Shown piece by piece: positions 36,182 through 47,351 of a DNA stretch of 64,000 bases. The stretch is from positions 310,001 to 374,000 of the forward strand of contig QJPP01000818.1 in assembly GCA_003996215.1 (NCBI GenBank), written 5' to 3'. The notes under the pieces were generated by a model. That model was given only the letters and a program-made list of their open reading frames with translations. It did no database searches and was not told the DNA's origin. Both the position numbers and the translations under genes were made by a program. This DNA is from Jaltomata sinuosa (lineage: Eukaryota; Streptophyta; Magnoliopsida; Solanales; Solanaceae). The number at the start of each line of letters is the position of its first letter. Within the stretch, counting starts at the first letter, position 1.

Positions 36182-39100
36182 CCTTCCGATCATGTTTGCA
36201 TTTTTGCCTTCTTTACACTGTTAGAGCTTTCTTGTAGAGGATCCAAGTTATTTATATCATACTGGGACCAGTTGTTTGATGCCCTAGCCATTTGTTGGTT
36301 CATTATGACCATTTATCTATTTTAGAACTTTAACTTAGGAAATCGTTAACTTTAGTCAATATTCTTAACAATTGTTCTCATAATCAAATTCCAATAGTTC
36401 TATTAGCTTTGAAGCATGTACTTTGGTCTAGTTGGACCCCATTATAGGGTTATGGGAGCTTTTGGTTTGGAATTATCTCTCTTTCTATGTTTTTAGGCCA
36501 GTTGGGCTTGTAAGGTTGACTTTGGTCAACATCCAGAGAAGACAACCTTGGATGAAAATTCCATTAGTGATGTTAGCTCTGGAATGTAGAATTTTGGCTA
36601 GAGGGACCTTTGGTTCGGGTCCCAAGGTTTTTAGACTAGTTTTAGGGTATTGGGTTCTATTTTGGTTAAAGGTTGGTTTTTGGGCATGGGGACTATTTTT
36701 CATTAAGTTGACCTCCGTTGGGAATTTCATCAATTTCGTTGAGTCCAAAATGCCATTTTTAGTTGATTAGCATAGTTCATTTGCATTTGCGGGACCCCGG
36801 ATGTATCCCTAGGGTCCGTCTAGTGAAATTTTAGCCTTGGTGAACTACTGGTTTTAAGTTGTTGTTATGGCTGAAATTTGTGCATAGTGATCTTAAAGAA
36901 GACCATTGCGATCTCAAAGGGATTTCTCGCGATAGCAATGAAGAAATCCAGATTGTTCATCGTGATCTCGAATGTTTTTCTTGTGATGGGGATGAAGAAA
37001 GCCAGCTTGGTCATCGCAATCTCAAAGGGTTTTCTCGTGATAGCAAAGAAGAAAGCCCTCTTGGTCATCGGGATCTTGAAGTGTTTTCTCCCGATAGCGA
37101 TGAGGAAATCCTTGAAAGTATACATATATCTCCTCCTTAATTTTCTTCACCCCAAAATCAAACCTCCACCATTTTCATTAAGATCAAAGATCTAAAATCA
37201 AACCAATTTAATTCCAAAGCCTGGAGGTGGATATATTTTCGGTCCATGGTTATTTCCCGACTTCAAATTAGTAAGTTCCTTCCGTTAATTCCGTCGAATT
37301 CTATTTGATTTCCATCTTTTTATTCTTGAGTTGTAGGGGATGTTTTACCCATTTCCCTTCTCAATTTATGTTTATTTTTGGAGCATGTGTTCCTGGCGAG
37401 GTTGGGAACCTCATGGTTATTTTTGTTTTTGGTTTTGGGTTATCAGGCCCATGGGCCTTCTTTTGACCTAGATTTTAACCCGGTTAAACTTTTAGCAATA
37501 TGGGTACCGTTAGCTTTGTATTGATGCATAGAATATGTCATTGATAGTTTGTTTGTGATTCGGTGTTTCTCGGAGCTATTTGGGCTCGGATGATGTCGTT
37601 CTAGCAGCTTGTTGTTGGATGACAGGTAGGTTCTGGTTTTTCCTACCTTAGATTTTGCATATATATGCTATAATTTCATTAATTAGTATCCTTGGGTTGG
37701 GTATTCTAGGTTGGCACCCCCAACCTTATCCGTTTCTTCTGTCCATTTTATTTTTATACGTTAGTTGTATTATTTGATCTATTGTTGTAGTATTACCCTT
37801 ATGGCCCTATGTGTCCTTTGTATATGCCTTTAGACCATAGTTGGTTGGATATTTGGAAATGTTCGTGGCTCTCAGACATCGAGTTGTGATTCTAGGCTGG
37901 TTATCTATGTTGTAGAGCAGACTGAGCCTATGCAGGGTCAATAGGTTGATTATGAGCCATTAGGCTATTGATTGTGTTTGGGAATATTATATCATATAAA
38001 TATTTATCTGCATTATTTACTACTACTTAGGTTGCGGACCTAACGATCACCATTTTTCTAAACTTTGCATGGCCCTAGGGCCCATTATTCGTATAAAAGA
38101 TTCTTAATTTACTTGAAATTGGTTTTATGGATTTTCTTGGGATAAACGAGATTAAAGGATGATTTTATCACTGACTTTTACACTGATTATGTATTTTCTT
38201 GGGATAAATGAGATTAAAGGATGATTTTATCAGTGGTTTTTACAATGATACTAGACTCGGTTAAGCCATAGCGCTAAACATATTTTACTATGGATTTAGA
38301 CCCGAATATACTCTGGTCACCCTTTATTGGGGTTTTGATATTCTAATTACTAATATACACTCGAAAAGACTCCAGGCACTTACTTTGAGATTCCGATCAC
38401 TGGTTTAGACTTGGATACACTTCGAGCAGTTATATTTGAGATTTTACAATTTTAGTATAATGGTCTACAACACCTTCATAGACTTTGTCAATCCAGACCA
38501 GGGGTACATGCTGTGAGTGTCGGAGGAGGGGTATACGATGTAGTTGAGGTATACGGGTGCATCATTCTATAGATCCTACCTACTGGGCTTATGAGCGCCG
38601 AATGGGGTATATACAGTACTACTGTCACACCTGGTTTCATCATATTGCATCATATCATTCATATTGTGTCTGGATCCACCCTTGTTTAATATTTGTTCTG
38701 TGTACGCTCTGGTAGTACAGGATGTTGGAGGGTGTGTTTTCACTTGTATGTGTTCCTTGAGTGTATGAGAGCCCGTTGGGTTTTTAGGCAGATTATCTTA
38801 TGCTATCTTAGTGTAGTACTTATTGGAGGCTTTTCGGTCATTGGTGGATTAATGGATTCCAACTTATTGTAGCACTGGTTAGTGGTATTCTGAACTTTGG
38901 TGGTGTAGCTTATTCTATCCTAGGGTTGTAATTGTGAGGTTTCTTTCTGATTATTCTTATCTTTTGAGTTGTATTATTAGCATGATTCCAATAATAGTAT
39001 TGTTTCAAGCATGAGTATGTTTACTTGCCTTTCTTTCCTTTCCTTTCATTTGAGGTTATTGATATATCACCATTCTTCTTAAACTCTCTCTTTATATATT

Positions 39101-39795
39101 ATTGTTGCAAGGATTCGGCTGCGTTCTCTTTTCCTTCACATGTGCTCTGTGATATATATCTTATGTGACTATCATAGTATGCTTGTATTCTCTTTGTCTT
39201 CTATCCGACCTAGTTTTTGTGTGCTTTCTTCTATTTGTTTCTGTGATTGTTTTCTTCATTGTCTACTATTTACTATTTTTATATCTTATGTGCACTCAGT
39301 CGGCCTATGATTCCTACTGGGTACCCGTTGCTTTGCAATTGGTGCTCATACTACACTTCTACATCTTTCTGGTGAAGATCCTAGTGTGAGTTATCACCAC
39401 TAACTGCATGGATACTCGTGCAACTTTTGGATATTTGAGACTAGGATGAGCTCCTGCCTACTGGGGCTTGACCATATCTCATTTTTACCACTGTTACTGT
39501 CTTTTGTTATTCAGAGATAGTTGTATATTCTATTTTGATCTCTCTAGTACTTTGTATTTTATTAGAGGCTCATGTACTATCGATACTAGGTCGTGGAATG
39601 GTGTAGTACCTTTTTTTGTATATATTAGTTGTTCTCTTTCTGTGTTGCTTTATTTATCTACTTTCGCTTATTTCTGCTTATTGTGCGTGTTTGCTTAGGT
39701 AGTAGCCCATTACTAACCATTTCCAGCTACGGGGATCGGTTCGCCTACAGGGAGGTTGTAGGTGCCATCATGACCTCAGAAATCGGATCGTGATA
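36173..39795 (+). repeat. 5' LTR of E (Tekay type)
   Basis: About 3623 bp from TATAATGAACC (TG mutated to TA) to GGATCGTGATA. It follows the LTRs of C read in the other direction: CAAGTTATTTATATCA, GGGACCAGTTG, GATGACAGGTAGGTT (37619), TGCATGGCCC (38066) and GTAGTAGCCCATTACTAACC (39699). A 62-bp tandem duplication lies at 38131-38250. The internal region begins at 39796. Confidence 0.85.
36904..37115. repeat. Four 54-bp tandem repeats in U3 of E
   Basis: Units begin at 36904, 36958, 37012 and 37066, each CAT(T/C)G.GATCT plus a TCTCG.GATAGC core. It is the counterpart of the CpG array of C, less CpG-rich. Because 54 is a multiple of three, open frames with an 18-residue period run on both strands (for example HRDLECFSCDGDEE); these are probably by-products. 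A weak TATA-like GTATACATATA follows at about 37118. Confidence 0.85.
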
Positions 39796-39798
39796 GCT

Positions 39799-39810
39799 TG
39801 GTATCAAACC
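39799..39810 (+). other. Primer-binding site of E, decayed
   Basis: TGGTATCAAACC, 9 of 12 bases of the initiator-Met site, just after the LTR end. Element I has the intact form in the same context. Confidence 0.8.
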
Positions 39811-40002
39811 TCTAGGTTCATTAGTGTCATTGGTGCAAGAGCAAGTGTCTAAGTAGAGTCTCGCAGATTGTTATGATGGCATCCATGTCCTATCTGCAGG
39901 AGGCTACAGGGTATTATTAGGAAAAGTTTCCTATTTTTGGCTTCTTATCGTGCGTTCCCGACTCTATCAACTTCTAAACTTTATTGTTCCATTCCTTCTC
40001 AG

Positions 40003-40147
40003 ATGCCTAGGATGAGTACGATAACGGGTGGCGATGAGGCTTCTGCGCTTGTTCCTTTAGTGCTTCCTCCAGCTCCAGGATTTTAGAGTGAAAGTATACC
40101 ATATCACCTAGGGGGTTTAGGGCCAGCCCAATATTTGGTAGGATTTA
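40003..40147 (+). pseudogene. E gag, first piece
   Basis: Starts MPRMSTITGGDEAS, matching the start of gag in I (MPQTSAIAVGPEAS). One in-frame TAG at 40084. Interrupted after GGATTTA by element F, whose left duplication ATTTA is 40143-40147. The frame resumes exactly at 49534. Confidence 0.8.
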
Positions 40148-40204
40148 ACACCCTGGAAATTGGTTTAGCTGTTAAACGTGATTTCTGTGAAATTATAAAG
40201 TTCC

Positions 40205-40660
40205 TAGAGATCACGGACCAGGTCACGGACTATAGTGTTGGACCATGATCCGTAGTCTGATCCGTGGTCTGCTCCTTGGTTGTGTTTTTCCCTCAGTCTA
40301 CGAGTCACTTGATGGCTCATTATTTGGAACAATGACCCATCATGTGGACTCGTGGTTCGAGTTCCAGAGGACCTCCCATGAAGGGTCCTAGAAATGACGA
40401 GTTGGTTGATGACCCATCCTTTTGAACAACGAGTCACCCTTCCATCCGTAATCCTAGAGGATCAGAGGATCCTCATGCCCCTAAGTCAGAACCACAAGTC
40501 AACAGTATGGTCCGTCATTCATAATCATGGACCGTAGAGTGAGTCATGGAGTTGAGTTCCAGCAAGATCCCTGAAGAGGCACTTGAAACCACGGATCACT
40601 TGATGATTCATCATTTCAGTTTATGGTTCGTAGACTGACTCGTGGTCTCTTTGAAGCCAA
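40205..40660. repeat. Dyad-word cluster in U3 of F
   Basis: CACGGACC, GGACCATGATCC, GTGGTCTG, GACTCGTGG and ATGGTCCG occur repeatedly in both orientations, so the stretch can fold on itself in many ways. The counterpart in the 3' LTR (47415-47850) has lost many CpGs. T/A-rich TATA-like words follow (about 40690-40710 and 47880). Less regular than the arrays of A, B and C. Confidence 0.65.
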
Positions 40661-41896
40661 GTATTTTTATCATTTTTTCTTAATCAAATGCTAGGGGTAT
40701 TTCTATATTACCGACCCTTTTAATTCTTAAGAGACGTCGTTTTGGCCACTTTAGGTAGGGTTTCTACTCTTATTAGCCTAAGTCTTTCATTATTCCTCAT
40801 TCATCTACCAAAAGAGGAAAATAACTCCTTCAAGCTCCAAGTCTTAAGCTTCAATTTCAAGCCTCCATTGCTTTTCATCGTAGATTAAGCAAGCTTCAAT
40901 AAGGTATATGGGTATTCAACAAGGGATCCTTTAACCCGTGTGCCAAAAAAACCACAAACTTTTACTTTGATCTTTCAAGTTATAAAATTAGGGTTCTTAC
41001 TCAAATTGGGAAAAACTTGTGGGTTCAGTTTGAAAGCATCAATTCATGGTTTCTCATCACTTATCTATGATTTATTTCAAGTTACTTAGTTGATTTCAAA
41101 AGCTCATGCATTAAAGATGATTTCTAGCATGTTTTCACTATATTGCATATTTTCAAGTAAAAATTGGCATGTTTAGATAACAAGGCCTCAAGTATTAAGA
41201 AATTGCATGCCTAATTTTTCAAGCTATGAATTTAGAAAGAAAAGTATATTTTGAATTATTGTTATGCTAAGTTTTAAGACTTAGGAATTGAAATTTCATG
41301 ACATCAGATATGTCCTTATGCTCTTCCAACCATTTTGAACATAAGATATGTCCCTATATTTTATGAAAGTTTTGGCATCTAGATATGTCTACCTAAGCTA
41401 TGAATAGACTTGACATCAGATATGTCATTAGTTATGATTAGTTTTTGCATCAGATATGCCCCAGTATTATATGAGCTATATGTATGTTTTTGGGAATAGT
41501 ATTTAGAACCAAGTTGGATGAGGTGCGAGTACCCTTAGTCCCAGAACTATGTGTCTTCATAGGTTCATAAGTCCCCTCTGTTGGGTATTAGAATTAGTGA
41601 TCATGCCACAACTATGCCTCTATACCCTGGCAAGGTATATTGGATCCTCTCGATGGGACAAATACATTGGACTCCATGTAGCTCACATGGTATATGTTGG
41701 TTAAGAGAACCTCCCACAAAAATAGAGCAACTTTTAAAATGTATTTGGCTGTTGCTTAGATTTCAGACTTACTACTTATGATTATGGTTTAACCTATGAT
41801 ATTACATTGAGTCATTTAGATAACAGTTTTAGCATGATATCAGTTTCTATAGCATATCCAACATCTCTACTTCAGATTTTTCATATCTCACATATT

Positions 41897-41952
41897 CAGT
41901 ACATCATATGGTACTGACGCATATCTTGCGCTGCATCCTCTTGATGATGCAG
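41897..41952. repeat. Paired hairpins in LTR F
   Basis: CAGTAC (41897-41902) pairs with GTACTG (41911-41916). Then CTGCATC (41931-41937) pairs with GATGCAG (41946-41952). In the 3' LTR the first stem is kept (49088-49093 with 49102-49107) and the second is partly lost. K has the same arrangement at 351-400. Confidence 0.7.
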
Positions 41953-42341
41953 ATTCAGGTTTCCTTTCTCAGACACATGGCTAAAGATCACAGTCCATTC
42001 AGTTGGTGTTGGTGAGTCCTCATCTCCCGAGGACCGATTTTTGAGTTTAGCTTATTATTGTCCTTTCATTATTTAGAGTTAGTTGGGGTCTTGGCCTAGC
42101 AACTCCTTATGTCATATGTAGAGGCTTTTCAGAGATAGATAGTGTTCGAGTCTCTCTTTCTAGATTATGTTCCAACTTGACTTTATCATATATGGATTGG
42201 TCTACCTAACTTCTTCTTTATGCTTTCGCCATGTTTTCTTATGATTACCTGAGTTATTCTATGACTAAAGGTTAACTTGGAGAACTTAAGGTCCCAAGTC
42301 CCGTGTTACATCTAGGGTGTAGTCTCTGGGTGTGACAAACT

Positions 42342-42353
42342 TTGTATCAGAGC
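42342..42353 (+). other. Primer-binding site of F
   Basis: TTGTATCAGAGC, one mismatch to the initiator-Met type TGGTATCAGAGC, just after the LTR end. Confidence 0.85.
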
Positions 42354-42547
42354 CTCAAGTTCAAGAGTCCTAGGGTGTCTGAAAGTAACAACGAGTATAG
42401 TCTCTTTCATGTGTGTGAAGTGCGCCACACTTATGAGAGAGAAGCTACGAGGTTTCTTAGGAAAAACTTCACTTCCTTCATGATCAATATCGTGCGATAA
42501 AGTTTAACTTTATTACCCTTCTAATCTATTCTTTATGCATTTTAGAT

Positions 42548-43660
42548 TATGCCTCCTCACCATGCATTGCCTCGCCTAGCTACCCAAAATGTTGACCCTC
42601 TGATTCTAGACCCCGAGGTCACAAATGTGGAGTTCAGGATTACCATTCACATGCTAGCTTAGACTATTGTTGATCAAACCAATCAGCAGGCTCCTATCCC
42701 CGCCCACCCTCAAGGATGAGTAGTGGCCTAAGTTTCGCATGAACCCACTTGAGTTCTGGGGTTCAAAAGTTGGCGAGGATCCACAAAATTTCTTGGATTA
42801 TGTGAAGAAGGTCTTTAGTGTAATGAAAGTGGGTTGTGTCGATGGTATTGAGCTAGCTTCCTACCAACTCAAGGACGTGACTCATATTTGGTTTATTCAA
42901 TGGAGAAATGATAGGGATAGGGATGTGGTCCCTATGACTTGGGAATGCTTTGAGAGGGCTTTTCTTAACTGATTCTTCCTGAGGGAGTTGAGGCAAGCTA
43001 AGGTCGAAGAGTTTGTGAATTTGACGCAAGGTTCTATGTCGGCTCAGGAGTACGGATTGAAGTTAACCCAGCTTTCTAGGTATGCTCCTTCCATAGTGGT
43101 AGACCCATGGGATGAGATGAGTAAGTATGTTTACAGAGTGTGAGATTTGGTAAAGAATGAGTGAAGGTCCTCGATGCTTTTAGAAGACATGGATATTTCT
43201 CGACTTATGACTCATGCCCATCAGATTGAGAGAGACAAATTGAGGGAAAAGGCAAGGGAGAACAAGAGGGATAGATCTGAGAGTTTAGGTTTTGGCCATC
43301 AAAGGTCCAGAGGCAAACATCGCTCTTCATTTTAGAAGAAATCATCAGGGCCCCTTCATTCTTCGGCTAGTGCTCCAACCTAGGCCCCCAGGTCTCATAA
43401 TGATCATACTGGTAGAGATATGGTTCCTGTTAACAGTGGAGTGTTGCAAAGGGGACCCCTTACCCATCTTGCAACAAAATATGGTAGATGTTAGCCCGGC
43501 GAGTGTTTGGATGGTAGAGAGAGATATTTCGGGTGTGGATAGTTGGACACAGGATTAAGGATTTCCCTTCAGCTATGAAGGGTCAGGGAGGTAGTAGGAC
43601 TCCGTCTACTACAACAGCCACAGGAGGTCAACCAGCCCAGCAGGGCACTACTTCTAGTTC
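42548..43660 (+). pseudogene. F gag
   Basis: Begins MPPHHALPRLATQNVDP. After stops and a frame change it gives the Tekay-type core: MNPLEFWGSKVGEDPQNFLD (42739), WECFERAFLN, then FLRELRQAKVEEFVNLTQGS (42970-43035) and YGLKLTQLSRYAPS. A frameshifted region with GHRIKDFPSAMKG (about 43545) is the remnant of the zinc knuckle. Gag would package the element RNA; this copy is broken. Confidence 0.8.
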
Positions 43661-43689
43661 TGGTGATCACCTCCAAAAACTGACTTTAT

Positions 43690-46600
43690 TCCATGTCCTT
43701 TCGAAAGAATCAAGAGAGTTAACCAGACGTTGTTACTGGTATTTTGAAAGTATTCTCTCTCGATGTGTATGCTCTATTGGATCTGGGTGCCACTTTATCT
43801 TTTGTGACCCCTTATGTTGCTTGCAAGTTTGAGATTAACCGTGAATAACTTTTAGAACCCTTTTGTGTTTCTACTCATATTGGTGAGTCAGTCCTATCCA
43901 AAAGAATCTACCAAAATTTCCCTATCTCAGTCCTTCACAGAGTCACTTTAGTAGATCTAATAGAGTTGGAGATGACTGATTTTGATGTTATTCTTAGGAT
44001 TGATTAATTGTATGCATGTTATGCCTCAGTTGATTGTCGTACTCGAGTAGTCACTTTCAAGTTCCTGAATGAACGTGTGTTAGAGTGAAAGTGTAGTCCT
44101 CCATCTTCGAAGGGTTTTTTCATATCTTATCTTAAGGCTAGGAAGATGATTTCTAAGGGTTATGTTTATCATATAGTTTGGGTTATGGACACAGAGTTTG
44201 ATGCCCCATCTCTCCAGTCAGTTCCTGTTGTAAAGGAGTTACCTGAAGTGTTCCCTGAAGACTTGGACAAAGTCTCTCCCTAGCGGAAGATCGACTTTGT
44301 AATAGATCTTCTTCTATATACGTATCATATCTCTATTACTCCCTATAAAATGGATCTGGTGGAGCTTAAGGAATTGAAAGATCAGTTGAAGGACCTCCTT
44401 GATAAGGGTTTTATTCGACCCAACATCTCTCCATGGGGTTCTCCAGTTCAATTCGTGCAAAAGAAAGATGGTTCCCTTAGAATGTGTATCGACTACCATC
44501 AGTTGAATAGAGTCACAATCAAGAATAAGTATCCCATTCCTAGGATTGATGACTTGTTCGATCAGCTTCAGGGTTCCAGTTTCTTCTACAAGATTGACCT
44601 TAGATACGGTTATCATCAGCTTCATGTTAGAGAGTGTGACATTCCAAAGAAAACCTTCAGAACTCGGTATGGTCATTATGAATTTGTGGTTATGTCTTCT
44701 GGACTAACGAATGCTCCTGCAGCCTTTATGGATTTGATGAACTGTCTATTCAAATAGTATTTGGATATATTTGTGATTATTTTCATTAATGATATTCTTA
44801 TCTATTCTCGAAATGAAGAGGAGCATGCAGACCATTTGAGAGTGGTGTTCCAACCTCTCAAGGATCGACAGTTATTTGCTAAGTTTGGCAAGTGTGAGTT
44901 TTGGATGCAGTCTGTTGCTTTTCTGGGTCATATTATGACTAGAGATGGTATTCGAGTTGATTCTCAAGAGATTGGGGCAGTAAAGAACTGGCCTAGACCC
45001 ACTTCCCAATATGATATTATAAGCTTTTTGGGTTTGGCTTGTTACTACAGGAGATTCGTGGAAGAGTTTTCTTCCATTGATGTCCCATTGAATCGATTAA
45101 CTCAGAAGAAGGTGAAATTTCAGTGGTCTTATCTATGTGAGAAGAACTTTTAGGAATTAAATACTAGATTGACCACAACTCCAGTGTTGGCTCTATGCGA
45201 GGGCCTAGATGACTTTGTTGTGTATTGTGATGCTTCTAGGATTGGTTTGGGTTGTGTTTTGATGCAGCGTGGTAAGGTGATTGCTTATGCTTCTAGATAG
45301 CTTAAGATTCATGAGAAGAACTACCGTACTCATGACCTTGAGTTAGCGGCTATGGTTTTTGCTTTGAAGATTTGGAGACATTACTTGTATGGTGTTCATG
45401 TGGATGTGTTCACCGATCATAGGAGTCTTCAGTATGTGTTCACCCAAAAGGAATTGAATCTTCGTCAAAGGAGATGGCTTGAGCTTCTTATGGATTATGA
45501 TATTAGTGTGCTTTACCATCTGGTTAAGGCCAATGTCGTAGTGGATGCACTTAGTAAGTTTTCTATGGGTATGTGTCTTCGATTGAGGATGAAAAGAAGG
45601 AATTGGCCAAGGATGATCATCGACTTGATCGATTAGGAGTTTGGTTGTTAGATTTGACAGAAGGCAGTGTTATTGTTCAAAATGGTTCTGAATCTTCCTT
45701 GGTAGCTGAAGTGAAAGAAAAGAAAGATTGTGATCCTATTTTGCATCAGTTGAAAGTTGTAGTCCATCAGTAAAGGGTAGAGGCTTTCTCCTAAGGGGGG
45801 ATGGTGTGCTTTGATATCAAGGTCAATTGTGTGTTCCTGACATAGATGGGTTGAGACAGCGGATTTTGATAGAGGCTCATAGCTCTAGGTATACTATTCA
45901 CCCCAGATCCACCAAGATGTATCGTGACCTACGGGAAGTCTATTGGTGGAATGCATAAAGAGGGACATAGCAAGTTTTTTGGCTAAGTGTCCCAACTGTC
46001 ATAAAAGTGAAGGTAGAGAATCAGCGACTATGTCATATGACTCAGGATATTGATCCTTCTACTTGAATGTGGGAAGCAATCAATATGGATTTAATTATTG
46101 GTTTTCTTCGTACTCGAAGAAAACATGATTCTATTTGGGTAATTATCGACAGGATGACTAAATCAGCTCACTTCTTAACTATCAAGACCATAGATTTAGA
46201 AGAGGATTCTGCCAGACTCTACATCCGTGAGATAGTTAAATTGCATGGTGTTCCATTGTCTATAATTTCAGATAAGGAGTATGCAGTTTACATCCCAGTT
46301 TTGGAGACTGTTTTAGAAAGGTCTTGGTACTCAGGTTAAGCTTAGCACAACTTTTCACCCACAGACGGATGGCCAGGCAGAGCATATTATTCAGACTTTG
46401 GAGGATATGTTGAGTGCTTATGTGATTGATTTCAAAGGTAATTGAGATGATCACTTACCTGTTATCGAGTTTGCCTACAACAACAGCTTCTATTCTAGCT
46501 TCCAGATGGCTCCTTATGAGGCACCTTATGGGCAGAGGTGTAGATCTCCTATTGCTTGGTTTGAGGTAGGGGAGGCAGCTTTGATTGGTCCAAATTAAAT

Positions 46601-47144
46601 TCATGAGACTATGGAGAAAGTTCAGATTATTAGGGAGAGGTTGAAGACCGCTCTAAGTCGATAAAAATCATATGTAGATGTGAGAAGAAGGGAGTTGTAG
46701 TTTGAGGTTGATGATTGGGTATTCCTGAAGGTGTCACCCATGAAGGGTTTGATGAGATTTGTTAAGAAAGGGAAACTTAGTCCCAGCTATGTAGGTACTT
46801 ATCGGATTTTAAGGAGAGTTGGTACTGTTGCTTCTGAGTTGGATTTGCCATCAGATTTTGAAGCGGTTCATCCGGTTATCCATGTTTCTTTGTTAAAGAA
46901 GTGTGTTGGTGATCCGACCTTGATTGTTCCTTTGGAAGATGTGAGTTTGAAGGATAGCCTTACTTATGAGGAAGTTCCCATAGAGATTCTTGATCGTCAG
47001 GTTTGGAGATTGAGAAACAAAGAAGTCACTTCGGTGAAGGTCCTTCGGAGAAATCAACTAGTTGAGGGAGCTACTTGTGAAGCGAAAGAAGCCATGAAAT
47101 CCAAGTACCCTCATATCTTTCCTTCTGATTTAGTTTTAGCTTAA
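43690..47144 (+). pseudogene. F pol: protease, RT, RNase H, integrase, chromodomain
   Basis: The protease keeps its active site (LLDLGATLSFVTPYVA, about 43770-43815). RT: LLDKGFIRPNISPWGSPVQFV (44400), MCIDYHQLNR, YGHYEFVVMSSGLTNAPAAF (44670-44730), but the catalytic box is FIND instead of FIDD (AAT codon 44788-44790). RNase H at 45215-45560 (VYCDASRIGLGCVL; DALSKF). Integrase: HPRSTKMYRDLREVYWW (45900), MDLIIGFLRTRRKHDSIWVIID (46085), ISDKEY (46265), then frameshifts. The C-terminal region has GLMRFVKKGKLSPSYVGTYRIL (46747), and a chromodomain-like end has YEEVPIEILDRQV (46970-47010). Stops at 44758, 45151, 45298 and others. Confidence 0.88.
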
Positions 47145-47331
47145 GGTAATAGTTTCCTCCTTGGTATGTTCCTCTGATTCTATTTCATTTGTTTTCCGAA
47201 GTTACTTCAATCATGTTTTAAGTTGAAAAGCTCAGTTTTCATGTTATCCTTGAGTCTCTATATTTTGTTGTTTGGTTGGGATGTTTTCTCTCGAGTTTTC
47301 CTTGCTTAGACTTTATTCGAGGATGAATGAT

Positions 47332-47345
47332 CACAAGGGGGAGAT
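47332..47345 (+). other. Polypurine tract of F
   Basis: CACAAGGGGGAGAT a few bases before the 3' LTR; it would prime plus-strand synthesis. Confidence 0.75.
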
Positions 47346-47351
47346 ATTTTA

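Larger units (their letters stand above)
40148..42337 (+). repeat. 5' LTR of F
   Basis: 2190 bp. U3 has many CACGGACC / GGTCCGTG words (40205-40660). The middle has about five spaced copies of GACATCAGATATGTC-like words (41298-41465). Two hairpins lie at 41897-41952. Ends GGGTGTGACA. Confidence 0.9.

Noticed and set aside
36904..37115. Regularly spaced repeats resembling a CRISPR array
   Set aside because: The units are contiguous with no unique spacers, sit inside a plant LTR, and no cas gene is near.
36859..37140. Open frames of 80-90 codons on both strands in U3 of E, apparently a repeat protein
   Set aside because: They come from four 54-bp tandem repeats whose length is a multiple of three; the equivalent array in C does not keep frame.
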